A stretch of 64,000 nucleotides of DNA from Mesorhizobium sp. M00.F.Ca.ET.216.01.1.1 (GCF_004010325.2 NZ_SADR02000031.1:1-64000), one strand, 5' to 3'; counted from the first letter of the stretch, positions 17,668 to 26,860 are shown. Made by a program: numbers and translations. Notes: a model not told the origin generated them from the letters alone.

Positions 17668-17730
17668 GTCGCTATCTCCTCATTGCCGCCGGAATGGTAC
17701 GAATTTCGGATTCGCCCATGCTGGCGGGCA

Positions 17731-17744
17731 TTGATTTGCGTCAA
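17731..17744. promoter_or_regulatory. FixK/FNR-type box in a divergent promoter (TTGATTTGCGTCAA)
   Basis: TTGAT-TTGC-GTCAA lies 63 bp from the ATP-grasp start on the minus strand and 33 bp from the small exported protein start on the plus strand. The first spacing matches activation, so the ATP-grasp gene is the likelier target. A CGAATTTCG palindrome core lies at about 17699-17707 between the box and the minus-strand gene. Confidence 0.75.
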
Positions 17745-17777
17745 AGTGGCAACGCAAAGTTAGGCTACACTGAACCA

Positions 17778-18158
17778 ATGAAAATCGCTTTGGCTCAGCT
17801 TCGGTTGCTGCTGGCCGTGATCCTCCTGATCGCGGGCGGTGCCGTTGCTGGATTTGCCGGTCAGGCTTCTGCAATGGGTACCAGCGTTGACGTTGCGACG
17901 CTGTCGACGAGCGCCTCGCACGAGATGATGGGTCACGTCGCGTCCACAGACCAGGACAACCATCGCGCGCCCTGTAACGGTTGCCTGGATTGCGCGCACT
18001 CGACCGGCTCCGGCTGTTGTGCTGCAGGCATTTCCGCCAGCGAATGCGGCATTCTTCGTCCCGCGCCGGATGCCGCCCATTTCATGGCGGGCAGGGCGTT
18101 CCCGGCAACGGGCATCGACCCCGAGGCCCTCCTGCAACCTCCCCGAATCTTCGCCTGA
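17778..18158 (+). CDS. Small exported cysteine- and histidine-containing protein near copper genes
   Basis: The 126-residue product has a signal peptide or anchor (residues about 1-32, LLLAVILLIAGGAVAGFAG) followed by a segment with six Cys (CNGCLDC and GSGCCAAGISASEC) and a proline-rich end, LLQPPRIFA. Similar small proteins with a DUF2946-like pattern are found beside copper-handling genes, and the following genes are of that kind. Metal binding is an inference from the Cys pattern. ATG 17778 is taken because it opens the signal peptide. Confidence 0.65.
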   Translation: MKIALAQLRLLLAVILLIAGGAVAGFAGQASAMGTSVDVATLSTSASHEMMGHVASTDQDNHRAPCNGCLDCAHSTGSGCCAAGISASECGILRPAPDAAHFMAGRAFPATGIDPEALLQPPRIFA

Positions 18159-18327
18159 TATCGCGCCGTCGCGACCTTGGGAACTGTTGAATCCAGCAGT
18201 GCCCGTCAAGGCCCCATAACGCGCGAACGATCCGCGAGACCATAGCCGGTAGCGGCGATCTGGCTGCATTGCGCACCCATTCCAGAGTTCGCCTGTCGGT
18301 TGCACATCAGCGACAAAGGAAACAGTC

Positions 18328-18899
18328 ATGAAAATCCACCTTCGATTGATCACGCTTGCAGTCCTCGCAACTCTGTCCGGCGCGGCTTTTGCCCAGACGG
18401 ATCCACATCATCCGGCGACCGATGCATCACAAACCAAGACAACGGCTCCTGCCGCGGAGGCGATGCCGGGCGGTTTGCCCGAGCAGTGCACGGCGATGAT
18501 GTCGACGATGCAGAAGATGATGCCCATGATGGAGCAGATGGCTCCCAGGATGCAGCAGATGATGCAAGGCGGCACAACGCAGGGCGGCGGCGTGATGCAG
18601 GGCGGCGGCATGATGAACATGCCGACGGACACCGCCAACATGCCCGAGGCCTCCAGGACTTACATGGATGCCATGAAGCGAATGGACGGGCCGAAGATGC
18701 AAGGCATCCAGGCCGGCGATCCCGATGTCGCCTTCGTCCAGGCAATGATTCCGCACCATCAAGGGGCCATCGACATGGCTCGTGCGGTTCTGCAATTCGG
18801 CAAGGATGATCAGGCAAGGACTGGGCCAATCAGATCATCACGGCTCAGCAGGCCGAAATCGCCGCCATGCAGGAATGGCTCAAGCAACACGTGAAGTGA
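18328..18899 (+). pseudogene. DUF305 (CopM-like) exported protein, frameshifted near its end
   Basis: An AAAGGAA site and ATG 18328 start a 188-codon frame with a signal peptide (about 1-22), a Met-rich region (many MM pairs, residues 50-95) and the DUF305 motif PHHQGAIDMARAVL. After GKDDQA the frame breaks: restoring one A near 18816 would continue as KDWANQIITAQQAEIAAMQE and end at TGA 18897-18899, the normal DUF305 ending. Either this is a real mutation that changes the last 20 residues or a sequencing error at a short A run. DUF305 proteins bind copper in the periplasm. Confidence 0.78.
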
Positions 18900-18949
18900 C
18901 AGGAAGTCGTCGCCGCCGGGCGCCGGTAAAGCAAGTCGAGGCTCAGCCC

Positions 18950-19416
18950 ATGAAAGCAGCAGTCAATCCATGGACGGTGTCGTCCGCAACCCTTGCCCTG
19001 GCGGGAATGATCATCTCCGGGATCGGATTGTATTTCATCGTTCTCAGGCCGCCACTGCTGCCCGAGGATGTCCGCTATATGCGGCTCTCGGCCGGCGAAC
19101 TGGAAGCCATTGGTCCGCGTCTTGCGATGTGGCTCACGCAGGTTTTCCGGTGCTCGGCGGCTACGCCCTCGCCACCGGCTTTCTCCTGATTGCGCTGGCA
19201 ATCACCGCGTTCGGCACGCGCCACCCGGCCGCGGTGGCCGGAGCTCTGATCGGAGGAGCGTCGTCCATCGGCCTGATGTCGATGGTCAACTTCATGATCG
19301 GCTCCGACTTCAGGTGGCCATTGTTTGCCTGCGCGCTGGTCTGGGCTCTGAGCCTCATCGCGTACGGCTTCGAAAGCTACGCCTCGGCCGCCGTACCCGG
19401 CAGCGGCAACCGCTAA
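18950..19416 (+). pseudogene. Membrane protein of unknown function, frameshifted in the middle
   Basis: ATG 18950 opens a frame with one clear helix (SSATLALAGMIISGIGLYFI) and a following periplasmic-looking stretch LRLSAGELEAIGPRLAMWL type segment, but it ends early at 19189. From about 19150 the next frame continues smoothly with FPVLGGYALATGFLLIALAI and two more helices to TAA at 19414-19416. One missing C in GTTTTCCGG would rejoin both halves into about 155 residues with four helices. The family is not recognised. Confidence 0.65.
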
Positions 19417-19437
19417 CAACCAAAGGAACCCAAACCC

Positions 19438-19758
19438 ATGAACTCCAACACACACCCTATGGCCGGTCCCGCAACCGGCTCCGAACCAGAGCCGGAGGCC
19501 GAGGCAGGCGGATTTTGGACTTCGAAAACCGGCATGGTCACCATCGCCTTCCTGCTCATCGCGGCGTTTTTTCTGCTCTCCGAGCACTGGGCGCATACGC
19601 TCGGTGCCCTTCCCTTTCTGCTGCTGCTCGCCTGTCCTTTGCTTCACATGTTCATGCATGGCGGCCACAGCAGCCATGGCGGTCACGGCAGTCATGCCAG
19701 GCACAAGGCAGCCGAGCCGGGCACGCAAGACCGTACCACACACCATAAAGGAGCATGA
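19438..19758 (+). CDS. DUF2933 small histidine-rich membrane protein
   Basis: The 106-residue protein has an acidic N-terminus, two adjacent hydrophobic segments (VTIAFLLIAAFFLLSEHWAH and LGALPFLLLLACPLLHMFMH, about residues 33-76) and a His/Gly-rich tail (HGGHSSHGGHGSHARH). This matches DUF2933, small proteins encoded with copper-resistance genes; the tail suggests metal binding. ATG 19438 follows an AAAGGAA site 9 bp upstream. The next gene begins at once. Confidence 0.82.
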   Translation: MNSNTHPMAGPATGSEPEPEAEAGGFWTSKTGMVTIAFLLIAAFFLLSEHWAHTLGALPFLLLLACPLLHMFMHGGHSSHGGHGSHARHKAAEPGTQDRTTHHKGA

Positions 19759-19760
19759 CG

Positions 19761-20428
19761 ATGGTCGAGCAATCTCCCGCCTACGGCCTCTGGGGCCTGG
19801 TCATAATCAATTCGGCAGTTTTCATCCTGTTCGCATTCAGCTTCTTCAAGCCGCGAACCAGCCGCGACTGGCGCTCCTTCGGTGCATTCAGCGCCTTCCT
19901 GGTGGCGCTGTTTGCCGAGATGTACGGATTCCCACTGACGATTTACCTGTTCTCGGGCTGGCTGCAGTCACGATTCCCCGGCATCGCCTGGTTCTCGCAT
20001 GATGCCGGTCACCTCCCGGAGATGATGCTCGGCTGGCGTCTCAATCCGCATTTCGGCCCGTTTCACATTCTCAGCTTCTTCCTGATCGGTGGCGGATTCG
20101 TGCTGATCTCGACCGCGTGGCGGGTGCTTTACCAAACGCAGCGTCACAATCGCCTCGCAACGGCCGGTCCATATGCCTTCGTTCGGCACCCGCAATATGT
20201 CGGCTTCGTCCTCGTCATGGCGGGATTCCTCGTGCAGTGGCCGACGCTGCTGACGCTGGCGATGTTTCCTATATTGGTCGGCATGTATGTGCGGCTTCCT
20301 TCATTGAAGAGCGTGAAGCCAGAAAGGAATTCGGCGACGCATACGACCGTTACGCAGCCCGTGTCCCCGCCTTTTTTCCGCATCTGGTCAGACTGTTCGG
20401 TTCCGCCGGCGAGCGCCGTGCGCCCTGA
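19761..20428 (+). pseudogene. Isoprenylcysteine carboxyl methyltransferase-like membrane protein, frameshifted near its end
   Basis: The frame from ATG 19761 (AAAGGAG 7 bases upstream) encodes a multi-helix membrane protein with the ICMT/PEMT SAM-binding pattern GPYAFVRHPQYVGFVLVMAG (near residue 140). After ILVGMYVRL the frame is lost; the next frame continues with FIEEREARKEFGDAYDRYAA, the conserved family ending, to TGA 20426-20428. One deleted base near 20301 explains this. The broken frame reads 229 residues from ATG 19755 with a non-homologous tail. Such proteins are frequent beside copper oxidases. Confidence 0.78.
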
Positions 20429-20506
20429 AGGCAGGAACGTTTGAGCCTGGTCCTTGTGTGCTGAACGAAACAACGAAATCCGAACTCGAAAGCGAAGGAA
20501 ATGACC

Positions 20507-21928
20507 ATGAAACGCCGAGATATCCTGAAGGGCGCAGTGGCAGGCGCCGCAGCTTTTGCGATCCCGTCAAGCTTGCTCGCAGTAGCCCCAACCACTCAGT
20601 CAGGCGGCCAGACGCTCGGCATCTCGCGCCGCACGATCGAGGTGAACGGCAAATCTGCAAGCGTCTTCGGCCTGCGAGGGGCCGACGACGCGCCCGGCCT
20701 GCGCTTGCGGGCGGGCGAAGCCTTCAACGTGCTGCTTCGAAACGAGACAGCCGAGCCGACGATCATACATTGGCACGGGCTGACGCCGCCCTGGCCGAGC
20801 GACGGCGTCGCCGACGCGCCACTGCCGCTCATCGGCGCTCGGGCCGATCGCAGTTTCGATTTTCCGGTCGGCGAGCCCGGCACCTTCTGGATGCACGCCC
20901 ATACCCTTCAGGAACAATTGCTGCTCGCTGCGCCGCTCATCGTCGCCGATCCCGCCGATGACGCAAAAGACGAGCAGGAGATTGTCATCCTGCTCCACGA
21001 TTTCTCGTTCTCGTCGCCGGAGGAGCTGCTGGCCGGGCTGCAGAGTAAGAATACCGGCGGCTCCATGGACGGCATGGATATGTCGGGAGCGCAACCCGCC
21101 ATGGCTGGGATGAACGATGGCGGCATGATGACCGATATCAACGACATCGATTATGACGCCTATCTGGCCAATGACCGGCCCCTGGACGACCCAGAGATCG
21201 TCCCGGTCGAACGGGGCGGGCGGGTGCGGATGCGGATCATCAACGGCGCCACGGCGACGGCGTTCACAGTCGACTTCGGCGAGCTTGAAGGCGAATTGAT
21301 CGCGGTCGACGGCCAGCCTGTCGAGCCGGTCAAGGGCCGGCGGTTTCCAATGACGATGGGCCAGCGCATCGACGTGCGCGCGCAGTTGCCGCGCGACCTC
21401 AGTTCCTCCTTTCCGATCCTGGCGCTGCGCGAGGGGAGCAAGGAGCGCACCGGAATTGTCCTGCGTCCGGCCGGGGCGACCGTGGCCAAGCTCGGAACGA
21501 CGGCCGACGTCGACGCCCCGATTTTGGACCTGACGCTCGAGGCGCAACTTCGAGCAATCGCGCCACTAGCTTCACGCCTGGCGAACAAAACGTTCGAAAT
21601 GGCACTTACCGGCGACATGGCCACCTATCGCTGGGGCCTCGAAGCCAGCGCGCCCATCCTCGTGGACAAGGGCGATCGCGTCGAGGTCACGCTGCGCAAC
21701 GACACCATGATGGCGCACCCGATGCATCTTCACGGCCACCATTTCCAGGTGGTCGCGATTGACGGGCAGCGCTTCCAGGGCGCGGTTCGCGACACCGTGC
21801 TGGTGCCGCCGATGCGCTCGATCACCATCGCCGTGGATGCCGTCAATCCCGGAAAATGGGCCTTCCATTGTCACCATCTCTACCACATGGCGAGCGGTAT
21901 GATGTCGACCTTTGCCTACCGTAGCTGA
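20507..21928 (+). CDS. Multicopper oxidase (CueO/CopA type)
   Basis: The 473-residue protein has a Tat-type signal (KRRDILKGAVAGAAAFAIP) and four copper-binding segments: HWHG, HAH (FWMHAHTLQEQ), HPMHLHGHHF and the type 1/3 cluster HCHHLYHMASGM at the C-terminus. A Met-rich stretch (about residues 185-210, MDGMDMS and MMTD) resembles the methionine-rich insert of CueO that binds Cu(I). It probably oxidises Cu(I) in the periplasm. ATG 20507 has AAGGAA at a 6-base spacing, better than ATG 20501. The Cu ATPase follows. Confidence 0.9.
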   Translation: MKRRDILKGAVAGAAAFAIPSSLLAVAPTTQSGGQTLGISRRTIEVNGKSASVFGLRGADDAPGLRLRAGEAFNVLLRNETAEPTIIHWHGLTPPWPSDGVADAPLPLIGARADRSFDFPVGEPGTFWMHAHTLQEQLLLAAPLIVADPADDAKDEQEIVILLHDFSFSSPEELLAGLQSKNTGGSMDGMDMSGAQPAMAGMNDGGMMTDINDIDYDAYLANDRPLDDPEIVPVERGGRVRMRIINGATATAFTVDFGELEGELIAVDGQPVEPVKGRRFPMTMGQRIDVRAQLPRDLSSSFPILALREGSKERTGIVLRPAGATVAKLGTTADVDAPILDLTLEAQLRAIAPLASRLANKTFEMALTGDMATYRWGLEASAPILVDKGDRVEVTLRNDTMMAHPMHLHGHHFQVVAIDGQRFQGAVRDTVLVPPMRSITIAVDAVNPGKWAFHCHHLYHMASGMMSTFAYRS

Positions 21929-21973
21929 GACACCGCAGGCGGTGCGATTGCTGCCGCGGCACGGAGAACCTCG

Positions 21974-24412
21974 ATGAAGAAGATCAATCTTGAGGTGCGC
22001 GACCTTGTCGGCATGATGGATTTCGCGGCGGTCGAAAAACGTCTCGCAGCTCTGCCGGGCGTTGCCAGTGTCGCCATGAACGCGGGATCGACCACCGCAA
22101 CCGTCGAATTCGATGAAGCGCAGACGAACCCGGAAACCCTTGCCCGCGAAATCGAGGCCTGCGGCTTCCATTGCCGCGGCGAAACCGTGCCGCGGCATCT
22201 GTGCATTCCCGACAGCACGACGCTACCGCCAGGGCATCTGCGCGCGGTCTCCAGGCACGGGCATGATCACGCCGAGCGCGGTCATGGGGGGCACGCCGCC
22301 GTGATCGAGCCGGCTCCCGCGGGCGAGCGGACGGCTGCAGCCAAGGCGCCGCACGACGCCATAACTCATGAGATGGGACACGGCGCCGGCATGGACATGC
22401 AGGGCATGGTCAAGGACATGCGCAACCGTTTCCTCATCAGCCTAGTCTTCGCACTGCCGATTTTCGCCATGGAGCCGATGGGTCTGGGCGAGCCTTGGTT
22501 GCGCCCGCCTTTCGGACTGAGCGAAGACGTCGCGATGTTTTTCCTCGCCAGCGCCGCGATCCTTTATCCGGTCTGGCCGTTCCTGGTCGCCGCCTGGCGG
22601 GCCCTGCGCAACGGCGTCCTCAACATGGCCGTGCTGGTAGTGCTTAGCGTCGGCACCGGCTACCTGTTCAGCGTCGGCGCGACCTTCTTCTTCGAGGGGC
22701 AGCAGTTCTATGAGGCCGCGAGCGTGCTGCTCGTGTTCATCCTGCTCGGTCACTGGCTTGAGATGCGCGCCCGCGCCGGAGCCTCGGCCGCGATCAGGGC
22801 CCTGCTCGACCTCGCCCCGCCCATGGCCACCGTCTTGCGCGATGGCAAGGAGGTCGAGGTTGCGACCGCGGACGTCGTGCTCGGCGATGTCGTGGTCCTG
22901 CGCCCCGGCAACAAGCTTCCCGTCGACGGCGAGGTGATTGAGGGCACGTCAACGATCGATGAATCGATGCTGACCGGCGAGTCGATGCCGGTTACCAAGA
23001 AGGTCGGCGACAAGGTCATCGGGGCGACCATCAACAAGAGCGGCACGCTGCGTTATCGCTCGACCAAGGTGGGCGCCGACACGGCCCTGGCCCAGATCGT
23101 CAAGCTGGTCCAGGAAGCCCAGAATTCGAAGGCGCCGGCGCAACTGCTCGCCGATCGTGCCTCGCAATGGCTGGTGCTCGCCGCGATCGTCATCGGGCTT
23201 GCGACCTTCGCCGTCTGGTTCTGGTGGTTCGGTCAGCCCCTGCTGTTCGCGATGACCCTGACCATTACTGTCTTCGTCATCGCTTGTCCCGATGCGCTTG
23301 GCCTCGCCACCCCGATGGCCGTGATGGTCGGCACCGGCCTTGGCGCCGCAAACGGGATCCTGTTCAAGAATGCCGCCGCTCTCGAGGAGGCGACCAAGCT
23401 CGACGTGATCGTGTTCGACAAGACCGGCACGCTCACGATGGGCCAGCCCAAGGTCGTCGAAATCGTCCCTGCTGCCGGCGTTTCACCCGACGACGTCCTG
23501 CAAGTCGCGGCTGCCGTGGATCAGGGCTCGGATCACCCGCTCGCCGTCGCCATCGTCGAGCGGGCCAAAGACCTGAAGCTCCCCAAGCTCTCGGACTTCC
23601 TCAATATCGAAGGCAAGGGTGCCAGCGCCGCCATCGGCGGCAGTCCGGTTTTCCTCGGCAACCGGCGCCTCATGGACGAGCAGAAGATCGATCTTCTGGC
23701 GCTCGGCGAGAAGGCCGAGACGCTCAAGGGCGAAGGCCGCACCGTCATCCATGTCGCACGGTCCGGCAAGTTGCTCGGGCTGATCGCGATCGCCGACACG
23801 CCGCGCCCGACGGCCATCGCAACGATTGCCAAATTGCACGACCAGGGCGTTCGCGTGGCGATGCTCACGGGTGACAACGCCGGCACCGCCAAGCGCATCG
23901 CGGACGTGCTCGGAATCGACATCGTCCTCGCCGAAGTGCTTCCGGGGCAGAAGGCCGAAAAGATCAGGGAGCTGCAAGGACCGGGCCTGAAGGTCGGCAT
24001 GGTCGGCGATGGCGTCAACGACGCGCCGGCCCTGACGCAGGCCGATGTCGGGTTCGCGATCGGTGCAGGCACCGATGTCGCCATTGAAAGCGCCGACATC
24101 GTGCTGATGAAGAGCGATCCCTACGACGTGGTCGGTGCGATGACACTCTCGCGCGCCACGCTGCGCAAGATGCACCAGAACCTGTGGTGGGCGGTCGGAT
24201 ACAATCTCATCGCCTTCCCGGTCGCGGCGGGCGTTTTCCACCCGTTCCTGCTGAGCCCCGAGATTGCGGCGCTGGCAATGTCGGGCAGTTCGGCTCTCGT
24301 CGCCATCAATGCCCTGCTGCTCAAGCGCACCAGGCTCGAAGGCATTCGACCTGCCGCTGCATCGATGACCGAAGGCGTCGCTCATCAGCACCCGAGCGGC
24401 GCGCAGGCGTGA
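21974..24412 (+). CDS. Copper-type P1B ATPase with CPD instead of CPC/CPH in the ion-binding helix
   Basis: The 812-residue protein has an N-terminal HMA-like fold without the CxxC pair, a His-rich linker (RHGHDHAERGHGGHAA, near residue 95, and HEMGHGAGMDM), eight predicted helices, the TGES motif, the membrane motif CPDALG, the phosphorylation site DKTGTLTMG, the SDHPLA segment and GDGVNDAP. It should pump monovalent copper or a similar metal out of the cytoplasm. The CPD triad is unlike the common CPC and CPH classes, so metal specificity is uncertain. Its stop overlaps a GTG start of the MFS relic. Confidence 0.9.
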   Translation: MKKINLEVRDLVGMMDFAAVEKRLAALPGVASVAMNAGSTTATVEFDEAQTNPETLAREIEACGFHCRGETVPRHLCIPDSTTLPPGHLRAVSRHGHDHAERGHGGHAAVIEPAPAGERTAAAKAPHDAITHEMGHGAGMDMQGMVKDMRNRFLISLVFALPIFAMEPMGLGEPWLRPPFGLSEDVAMFFLASAAILYPVWPFLVAAWRALRNGVLNMAVLVVLSVGTGYLFSVGATFFFEGQQFYEAASVLLVFILLGHWLEMRARAGASAAIRALLDLAPPMATVLRDGKEVEVATADVVLGDVVVLRPGNKLPVDGEVIEGTSTIDESMLTGESMPVTKKVGDKVIGATINKSGTLRYRSTKVGADTALAQIVKLVQEAQNSKAPAQLLADRASQWLVLAAIVIGLATFAVWFWWFGQPLLFAMTLTITVFVIACPDALGLATPMAVMVGTGLGAANGILFKNAAALEEATKLDVIVFDKTGTLTMGQPKVVEIVPAAGVSPDDVLQVAAAVDQGSDHPLAVAIVERAKDLKLPKLSDFLNIEGKGASAAIGGSPVFLGNRRLMDEQKIDLLALGEKAETLKGEGRTVIHVARSGKLLGLIAIADTPRPTAIATIAKLHDQGVRVAMLTGDNAGTAKRIADVLGIDIVLAEVLPGQKAEKIRELQGPGLKVGMVGDGVNDAPALTQADVGFAIGAGTDVAIESADIVLMKSDPYDVVGAMTLSRATLRKMHQNLWWAVGYNLIAFPVAAGVFHPFLLSPEIAALAMSGSSALVAINALLLKRTRLEGIRPAAASMTEGVAHQHPSGAQA

Positions 24413-24420
24413 GCGTGTCG

Positions 24421-24686
24421 ATGCACGCTCGCCTGCCCACGTCGCGGTTGGCCCTGAGCGCCCTCCTCGCCTCGGCCTTTGTCGTTGCGCTTGGCTACGG
24501 AATCGTCTTGCCGGTCCTGCCGATGATGGTCGAGCGGCTTGCCGGTTCCACCGACCCGGCATTCAATGCACGGCAGATTGGCTTTTTGACGCTGCCGCTG
24601 CCATGGGGGTCACCGCGGTCGCAAGCCTGAAGCTGCCGCAACGGCCGTCGCTGGAGAGGGCCGAGCCTTTTGTTCCTGCTCCCTAG
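24421..24686 (+). pseudogene. MFS transporter relic: N-terminus joined to C-terminus by an internal deletion
   Basis: The first 50 or so codons encode a clear MFS first helix (LALSALLASAFVVALGYGIV then LPVLPMMVERLAG). After RQIGFLT the sequence jumps, in another frame, to GVTAVASLKLPQRPS and a stop at 24684-24686, which reads like the cytoplasmic tail after the last MFS helix. About 1 kb of coding sequence is missing. Start codons GTG 24409 and ATG 24421 are both in frame; the first overlaps the ATPase stop, so the intact ancestor was probably in its operon. Confidence 0.72.
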
Positions 24687-24735
24687 TGAGCAGACTTCTT
24701 CAACTGCCGAATACACTCTGCTTCGGGCAAGCGGA

Positions 24736-26097
24736 TCAAGCAGCCGGCGTCGGTTCCTGATCGAACTCTCTCAACCAGCCGCCTTCAAATCCCGCCCGCT
24801 GCAAGCCGCTGCGGATATACCGGCACGAGCGCATCAAGCGCCACAAAAGGTCGCTGCGGTCGTTCTCGATCATCAGCACGACGGGGCCTTCGTTGAGGCC
24901 GAAGTGCCAAGGCGAAACCCACCATCCAAAGGCGTTGCCGGAGGCCCCCGGATGCGTCGGATTAAAGGCCGCCTTGAAGCCATAGGCATTGGCGGCCTTG
25001 AGCTTGGCCTGATGAATGCAGAAGCTGATCGCTGGCCGGACGATTTCGGGTGCAAACGGCAAAGAGGCGGCGACGGACCACGGCGCGAGCGTGCCATCGT
25101 CGGGACCATAGGGCACACCGCGCCCGACGTAGCCCTCGAACCGGCGCTCGATGCCGTTCAACTTGAGCGTGGAAGGGCCAGGACCCTCGCTTGCGGTAAT
25201 GCCCCAACAGTGTTCGCCATAACCCTCGAATCCACGCGGATTGTCGACAGCGTAACGTTGATGGACGTAGGTAGCGCGTCGGCTGTTCTCGAAATAGTCG
25301 CTTCCCTTGCTGCGCATAAAGTCATCCTGCAGGCCGCGAAAATCGATCCACACATGCGAGAGCTGGTGGATGAACAGCGGCCCCGCATAGAGGTAGTCGT
25401 AGCCGTAGCAGAGCTCCCATCGAAACGTCGCGGTCCACGCCGTGTAGCTGCTCTTGGGCAAGGGGTGGGTCGGTGAACCGAGTCCCAGGACGTAGAGCAA
25501 GAGCGCTTCGTCATAGCCTTCCCAGCGATATTTCAGGAATCCATGCTCCGGTGTCCAACCATGGGTGACGGTTTCTCCCCCGTCCTGCGCCCAGCGCCAG
25601 TCGGCTCGGTGATAGAGCACCTCTGCCAAGCTGCGAATCTCGGTTTCCGCTTCGGTATCGGCATCGAAATACTGTCCTGCAGCCAGCACGCCCGCCAGCA
25701 GGAACGTACTGTCGATCGTGGACAGCTCGCATTGCCAGGCACGCCGGCCAGTTTGCATGTCCAGGAAGTGATAGTAGAAGCCATGATATCCCGTAGCGTC
25801 CGGCTCCGGGCCTTGCGGACTGTTCCAGAAGAAGCGCAGCGTTGCCAAGGTGCGTTCCGCAGCCGCGCTTCGCGTCATGAATCCGCGCTCGACGCCCACC
25901 GGATAGCTCGCCAGCGCAAGGCCGGTGGCCGCGATGCTTGCCGGCCAATTCGCCTCGGTCTTGTCCAGAATAAGACCGTTGGCGGGGTTCGCTTCATGAA
26001 CGAAGTAGTCAAATGTTTCCCGCTGCAATGTCGCTAGATCGTCTTGCATCGCGGAGGTGTTCACCAGATGGTTGGTTTCCGAAGGGTGTGCCCCCAT
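24736..26097 (-). CDS. Glucoamylase-family (PF10091, GH144-like) glycoside hydrolase
   Basis: The 453-residue protein matches the putative glucoamylase family: ETFDYFVHEANPANGLILDK at the start, GFYYHFLDMQTG, STIDSTFLLAGVLAAGQYFD, EGYDEALLLYVLGLGSPTHP, an LSHVWIDFRG segment and CWGITASEGPG. Members related to GH144 cut beta-1,2-glucans, which rhizobia make as cyclic periplasmic glucans; that substrate is an inference. There is no obvious signal peptide. The start ATG 26097 has a strong GGGGGAG site. It follows the CBS gene by 27 bp and so probably shares its FixK-type box. Confidence 0.82.
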   Translation of the reverse strand: MGAHPSETNHLVNTSAMQDDLATLQRETFDYFVHEANPANGLILDKTEANWPASIAATGLALASYPVGVERGFMTRSAAAERTLATLRFFWNSPQGPEPDATGYHGFYYHFLDMQTGRRAWQCELSTIDSTFLLAGVLAAGQYFDADTEAETEIRSLAEVLYHRADWRWAQDGGETVTHGWTPEHGFLKYRWEGYDEALLLYVLGLGSPTHPLPKSSYTAWTATFRWELCYGYDYLYAGPLFIHQLSHVWIDFRGLQDDFMRSKGSDYFENSRRATYVHQRYAVDNPRGFEGYGEHCWGITASEGPGPSTLKLNGIERRFEGYVGRGVPYGPDDGTLAPWSVAASLPFAPEIVRPAISFCIHQAKLKAANAYGFKAAFNPTHPGASGNAFGWWVSPWHFGLNEGPVVLMIENDRSDLLWRLMRSCRYIRSGLQRAGFEGGWLREFDQEPTPAA

Positions 26098-26124
26098 CGC
26101 TGTATGCTCCCCCAGATCCGTTGT

Positions 26125-26769
26125 TCACGGATGCGCCAGGTACAGGTGGTCGTACACACCTTTAACGCCCCTGACGCCCTCGGCAACCACGCGGACGGCA
26201 TCCCGTTCACTCTGCGATCTGACTGCTCCCGAAAAATGCACCAGACCATCGGTGACCGTAAGGCTTAACGCGTCTCCTTTCACACCTGCGTCCTCTCGCA
26301 GCCGGGTGAGAATGCTGCGCCGGATCGCATCGTCGCCTGCCGCCGTGTCGTCGTCGAATTTCGTCGCAACGATGATGCGCAAAAGGTCGGTACGGCTGAC
26401 GACGCCAACCAGACGCGGCCCCCTCATCACCGGTATGCGCTTGATGCCATGCTCCTGCATCAGCGCAGCAATTCGCGCTATCGGGGTTTCCTCGTCTGCC
26501 ACGACGACATCCGAAGTCATCAGATCCGCCACTTTCCAGCTGTGGCCCTTCACATAGCCGCGCGCGCCACCTGTCGGAAACGCTGAGGCACCGAGTTCCG
26601 ACCTGCGCAAGAAATCACCTTCGCTCACAATTCCAGCCAGCCGGCCGTTGTCATCGACGACAGGCATGCCGCTGATGCGATGATCCAGCATGATCTTCGC
26701 GGCGTGTCTTACGCTGTGGTCAGGCGACACGGTAACAACCTTTGCAGTCATTACATCTTTTGCTTTCAT
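26125..26769 (-). CDS. CBS-pair protein with C-terminal BON domain
   Basis: The 214-residue product starts with two CBS repeats (KAKDVMTAKVVTV and the second at VADLMTSDVVVADEETPIA, each followed by the MLDHRISGMPVVD or MQEHGIKRIPVMR type core) and ends with a BON-like segment (DALSLTVTDGLVHFSGAVRS). CBS pairs bind adenine nucleotides and often signal energy status. ATG 26769 has GAGG 3 bases upstream; ATG 26778 and a longer start at 26808 are possible. A FixK-like box lies 77 bp upstream. Confidence 0.87.
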   Translation of the reverse strand: MKAKDVMTAKVVTVSPDHSVRHAAKIMLDHRISGMPVVDDNGRLAGIVSEGDFLRRSELGASAFPTGGARGYVKGHSWKVADLMTSDVVVADEETPIARIAALMQEHGIKRIPVMRGPRLVGVVSRTDLLRIIVATKFDDDTAAGDDAIRRSILTRLREDAGVKGDALSLTVTDGLVHFSGAVRSQSERDAVRVVAEGVRGVKGVYDHLYLAHP

Positions 26770-26846
26770 CTGCCTCATCCTTGGCTCATTGAACAGGCGC
26801 CCGAGCACCGATTGACGACATCGTAGCTTGGCCGCCTCCGACCTCC

Positions 26847-26860
26847 TTGAGGCAAATCAA
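26847..26860 (-). promoter_or_regulatory. FixK/FNR-type box (TTGAGGCAAATCAA)
   Basis: TTGAG-GCAA-ATCAA, one base off the symmetric consensus, 77 bp before the CBS-BON gene on the minus strand. It could equally have served the ABC permease relic on the other side. Confidence 0.72.
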
